In this document: positions 62,301 through 64,000 of the stretch, piece by piece
Position numbering within the stretch: the stretch's first letter is position 1
Layout: every line of letters starts with the position of its first letter
Assembly (NCBI RefSeq): GCF_009669305.1
Contig: NZ_SADB01000007.1
Location: forward strand, 124,001-188,000
Length of the DNA: 64,000 bases
Source of the DNA: Ancylomarina sp. 16SWW S1-10-2
GTDB lineage: Bacteria > Bacteroidota > Bacteroidia > Bacteroidales > Marinifilaceae
Direction: 5' to 3'
Translations under genes and position numbers: made by a program
The notes under the pieces: model-generated
The model's database searches: none
Told to the model about the DNA's origin: nothing
Seen by the model: only the letters and a program-made list of their open reading frames with translations

Positions 62301-62942
62301 TTATTTTTCAATTGCTATTTCTATTTGCATATGGTTCGATTCAAGACCTACTGTACTCACATAAATCTCATAAATACCCGGTTCAGGAACAAATTGAACA
62401 AATTTCAGCACATCCACATTAAAAGCTTCTGCAGCCCCTCCCCCTTCATCCAATTCATCATCAGTATAACTCTGCGCTTTTTCAATCTCAATTTGTCTTT
62501 CCTCTTCATTTACTGGCTCTTCCTCCATATTATAAGGCCTAGCAGGCTTCCATATTTCTCCACAAAACCAATCTTCCGCCTCTACTTTTTTTATATGAAT
62601 TAAATAGGCTTCTTGTTCTGCATATTTCATAGCTCTTTTTATAGACACACTACAAAAACCACACAGAGGAATAATTAGTTTAGAACTAGAATCCATTGCC
62701 CTTATAATTATTTTTTGAGGAACATTGATAGCTAAATCATTAAATTCACTTACAAAATGAGGATAAAATGGAGTTAAAGAATGCCTTTCATTCGTGTCAA
62801 ACTTTGATTCTACATCACTAAATTCTTTCGGGATAAATTGTATGGCTTGCATATTGGTTTGCGCACAAGAGTAGGTGCTTTGAATGATAAACACCAAAAA
62901 TAGGAGTATGACTATTGCTTTATGTACGTAAGCTGACTTCAT
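62301..62942 (-). CDS. Tandem exported paralogue B (intact)
   Basis: From the ATG at 62942 the protein has 213 aa; an in-frame TTG at 62954 is part of the previous copy's end and is not needed. A Sec signal peptide (AIVILLFLVFIIQSTYSC) precedes the conserved core (LCGFCSVSIKRAMKYAEQEA; AEDWFCGEIWKPARPYN), an acidic linker (NEEERQIEIEKAQSYTDDELDEGGG) and a C-terminal beta domain (FVQFVPEPGIYEIYVSTVG; NHMQIEIAIEK). The Gly run is coded by GGGGGAGGGG, which keeps the frame. The family was not recognised. The C-terminus looks like a small bacterial Ig- or carbohydrate-binding-like sandwich (inference). Confidence 0.85.
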   Translation of the reverse strand: MKSAYVHKAIVILLFLVFIIQSTYSCAQTNMQAIQFIPKEFSDVESKFDTNERHSLTPFYPHFVSEFNDLAINVPQKIIIRAMDSSSKLIIPLCGFCSVSIKRAMKYAEQEAYLIHIKKVEAEDWFCGEIWKPARPYNMEEEPVNEEERQIEIEKAQSYTDDELDEGGGAAEAFNVDVLKFVQFVPEPGIYEIYVSTVGLESNHMQIEIAIEK

Positions 62943-62943
62943 C

Positions 62944-63056
62944 TTATTTTTCAATTATAATTTCTACTTGCATATGGTTCGACTCAAGACCAACTGTACT
63001 CACATAAATTTCATATGTACCCGATTCAGGAACAAATTGTACAAACTTCAACACAT
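62944..63056 (-). pseudogene. Out-of-frame 3' end of tandem paralogue C
   Basis: This continues the family C-terminus (FVQFVPESGTYEIYVSTVG, then NHMQVEIIIEK) to a TAA at 62946-62944, in the frame left at the G9 tract. Restoring one base would give a 213-aa protein spanning 62944-63584. Confidence 0.75.
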
Positions 63057-63584
63057 CTACATTAAAAGCTTCTGCAGCCCCCCCCCTTCATCCAATTCAT
63101 CGTCAGTATAGCTCTTCGCCTTTTCAATTTCAATTTGTCTTTCCTCTTCATTTACTGGCTCTTCCTCCAAATTATAAGGCCTAGCAGGCTTCCTAATTTC
63201 TCCACAAAACCAATCTTCCGCCTCTATTTTTTTTATGTGAATTAAATAGGCTTCTTGATCCACATATTTCATAGCTCTTTTAATTGACAAACTACAAAAA
63301 CCACACAAAGGAATAATAAGCTTAGAACTAGAATCCATTGCTGTAACAATTATTTTTTCAGGAGCATTGATTCTAATATTATTCAATTCACAAAAAAAAT
63401 GAGGGTAAAATGGAGTCAAAGAATGCTCTGCATTCGTATCAAACTTTGATTCTATATCACTAAATTCTTTCGGGATAAATTGTATGGCTTGCATATTGGT
63501 TTGCACACAAGAGTAGGTGCTTTGAATGATAAACACCCAAAATAGGAGTATGACTACTACTTTATGTACGTAAGCTGACTTCAT
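63057..63584 (-). CDS. Tandem exported paralogue C, frameshifted at a G9 tract
   Basis: As read, 175 aa, very similar to paralogues A and B: signal peptide (VVILLFWVFIIQSTYSCVQ), LCGFCSLSIKRAMKYVDQEA, AEDWFCGEIRKPARPYN, then DELDEGGG. The frame shifts at nine Gs (63078-63086) and stops after LQKLLM. It is nearer to B than to A in the central domain, which suggests sequential duplication. Its start follows a stop from a decayed fifth copy, separated by one or two bases, so the whole row is arranged head to tail. Confidence 0.8.
   Translation of the reverse strand: MKSAYVHKVVVILLFWVFIIQSTYSCVQTNMQAIQFIPKEFSDIESKFDTNAEHSLTPFYPHFFCELNNIRINAPEKIIVTAMDSSSKLIIPLCGFCSLSIKRAMKYVDQEAYLIHIKKIEAEDWFCGEIRKPARPYNLEEEPVNEEERQIEIEKAKSYTDDELDEGGGLQKLLM
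63078..63086. repeat. Homopolymer C9/G9 tract in paralogue C
   Basis: This is the same position and same length as in paralogue A, again one base short of the intact copy. Confidence 0.85.
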
Positions 63585-63698
63585 TTATTTTTCAATTGCA
63601 ATTTCTACTTTCATATGATTGGATTCTAGAGCTAGCGCATTGAATAATAAGTATTCAAAAAATAATTAGAACTGTTATTTTATTCACGTAGGCTGATT
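63585..63698 (-). pseudogene. Internally deleted fifth family member
   Basis: Read on the minus strand, an ATA codon (in place of ATG) is followed by ESAYVNKITVLIIF, a stop, and ILIIQCAS, clearly the family signal peptide. It then jumps to the C-terminal LESNHMKVEIAIEK in another frame. The whole core is gone. It sits between the TPR gene and paralogue C and follows the TPR stop directly. Confidence 0.65.
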
Positions 63699-64000
63699 CT
63701 ATTTTTCAAATCCGATTTCAAATGGAATATAATATATTTTCATTCTATCAGAAACTCTCTTAGGAATTTTAGTTTTTTTTCCTTTTGCTTGCATTAATTC
63801 ACAGTATTTGGCGTAGGCAGACTTGGCCTTAGTATAATTCTTATTGCTCCAATGAGCATCACCTAAATTTAAATACGCAACAATACGAGTAGGAGAAGCT
63901 TTTATTATTTTTTCTAATATTAGTATGATGCAATCATTACATTTAGGATCTTCTAATTGTTGTAAATAGTACGCAATATTGTTTAAGTTTAAAACTTCTT
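63699..64000 (-). CDS. TPR-repeat protein (partial, N-terminus beyond the right edge)
   Basis: The minus frame is open from the edge to a TAG at 63701-63699, giving 100 residues. It contains a TPR-like pair (RIVAYLNLGDAHWSNKNYTKAKSAYAKY) with the canonical W/LG/Y/A/F pattern, and a CNDC pair before it. It ends IYYIPFEIGFEK. The start is outside the window. TPR proteins are scaffolds; this one heads the row of exported paralogues and may belong to the same operon. Confidence 0.75.
   Translation of the reverse strand, partial: EVLNLNNIAYYLQQLEDPKCNDCIILILEKIIKASPTRIVAYLNLGDAHWSNKNYTKAKSAYAKYCELMQAKGKKTKIPKRVSDRMKIYYIPFEIGFEK

Noticed and set aside
62943-62954. TTG start adding four residues to paralogue B
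   Set aside because: Those bases are the last codons and stop region of the preceding copy. All family members start at the ATG of MKSAY.

Overview
The window is about 64 kb of AT-rich DNA from a Bacteroidota chromosome. A marine or gut member of the Marinilabiliales/Bacteroidales is my best guess, but that is inference. The evidence is a GLPGLI protein paired with a carboxypeptidase-regulatory-domain outer-membrane barrel, DUF3667-, DUF6261- and YdeI-type proteins, LytS/LytTR signalling, a J-domain/KTSC protein, a general lack of Shine-Dalgarno sequences, and several TAnnTTTG (-7 type) promoter motifs. No tRNA, rRNA or CRISPR array was seen.

Layout. (1) 0-6.2 kb: the start of a J-domain/KTSC gene runs off the left edge. 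A lone 875-aa membrane KAP-family NTPase follows, set among dispersed hairpin repeats and a 21-bp periodic repeat block. (2) 4.6-10.8 kb: gltB-gltD, the two subunits of glutamate synthase, with a dyad in the gltB leader and a strong terminator after gltD. (3) 11.9-23.0 kb: a CzcA/CzcB metal-type RND pair, then (in transcription order) tetR - terminator - operator - adaptor - RND pump - TolC - terminator. (4) 23.2-26.4 kb: FIST-domain protein, PAS histidine kinase and single-domain response regulator. (5) 26.6-33.7 kb: GLPGLI/outer-membrane barrel pair, CAP-domain lipoprotein, HAD phosphatase and GH43 glycosidase. (6) 33.8-39.5 kb: a decaying accessory region. It holds an IS200-like transposase whose start codon seems lost, flanked by REP-like repeats; a deletion scar joining a gamma-glutamylcyclotransferase-like fragment to a start-less YggS gene; a DUF3667 gene between structured intergenic sequences; and DUF6261 with a degenerate tandem repeat. 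(7) 39.5-49.7 kb: YdeI-like protein, CE2-like esterase, MATE pump, and an adaptor-RND-NodT efflux operon divergent from an AraC regulator. (8) 49.9-58.8 kb: a hydrolase, then TolC-MacA-MacB-permease, a small periplasmic protein, and a LytS/LytTR pair. (9) 59.2-64 kb: an IS66 remnant and a cluster of small exported proteins: a cysteine-hydrolase-like protein, a lipoprotein, a chimeric fragment, and a tandem family of about 213-aa paralogues. Two of the three near-complete paralogues are frameshifted at a G9 tract where the third has an interrupted 10-base run. A TPR gene runs off the right edge.

Four efflux systems (Czc type, two HAE-type RND systems, MacAB type), each near or next to its own regulator except Czc, dominate the middle and suggest strong envelope-stress or toxic-compound handling. 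The most unusual parts are the homopolymer-switched paralogue array at the right end, the transposase/REP cluster with its neighbouring gene scar, and the repeat-rich KAP island at the left end.
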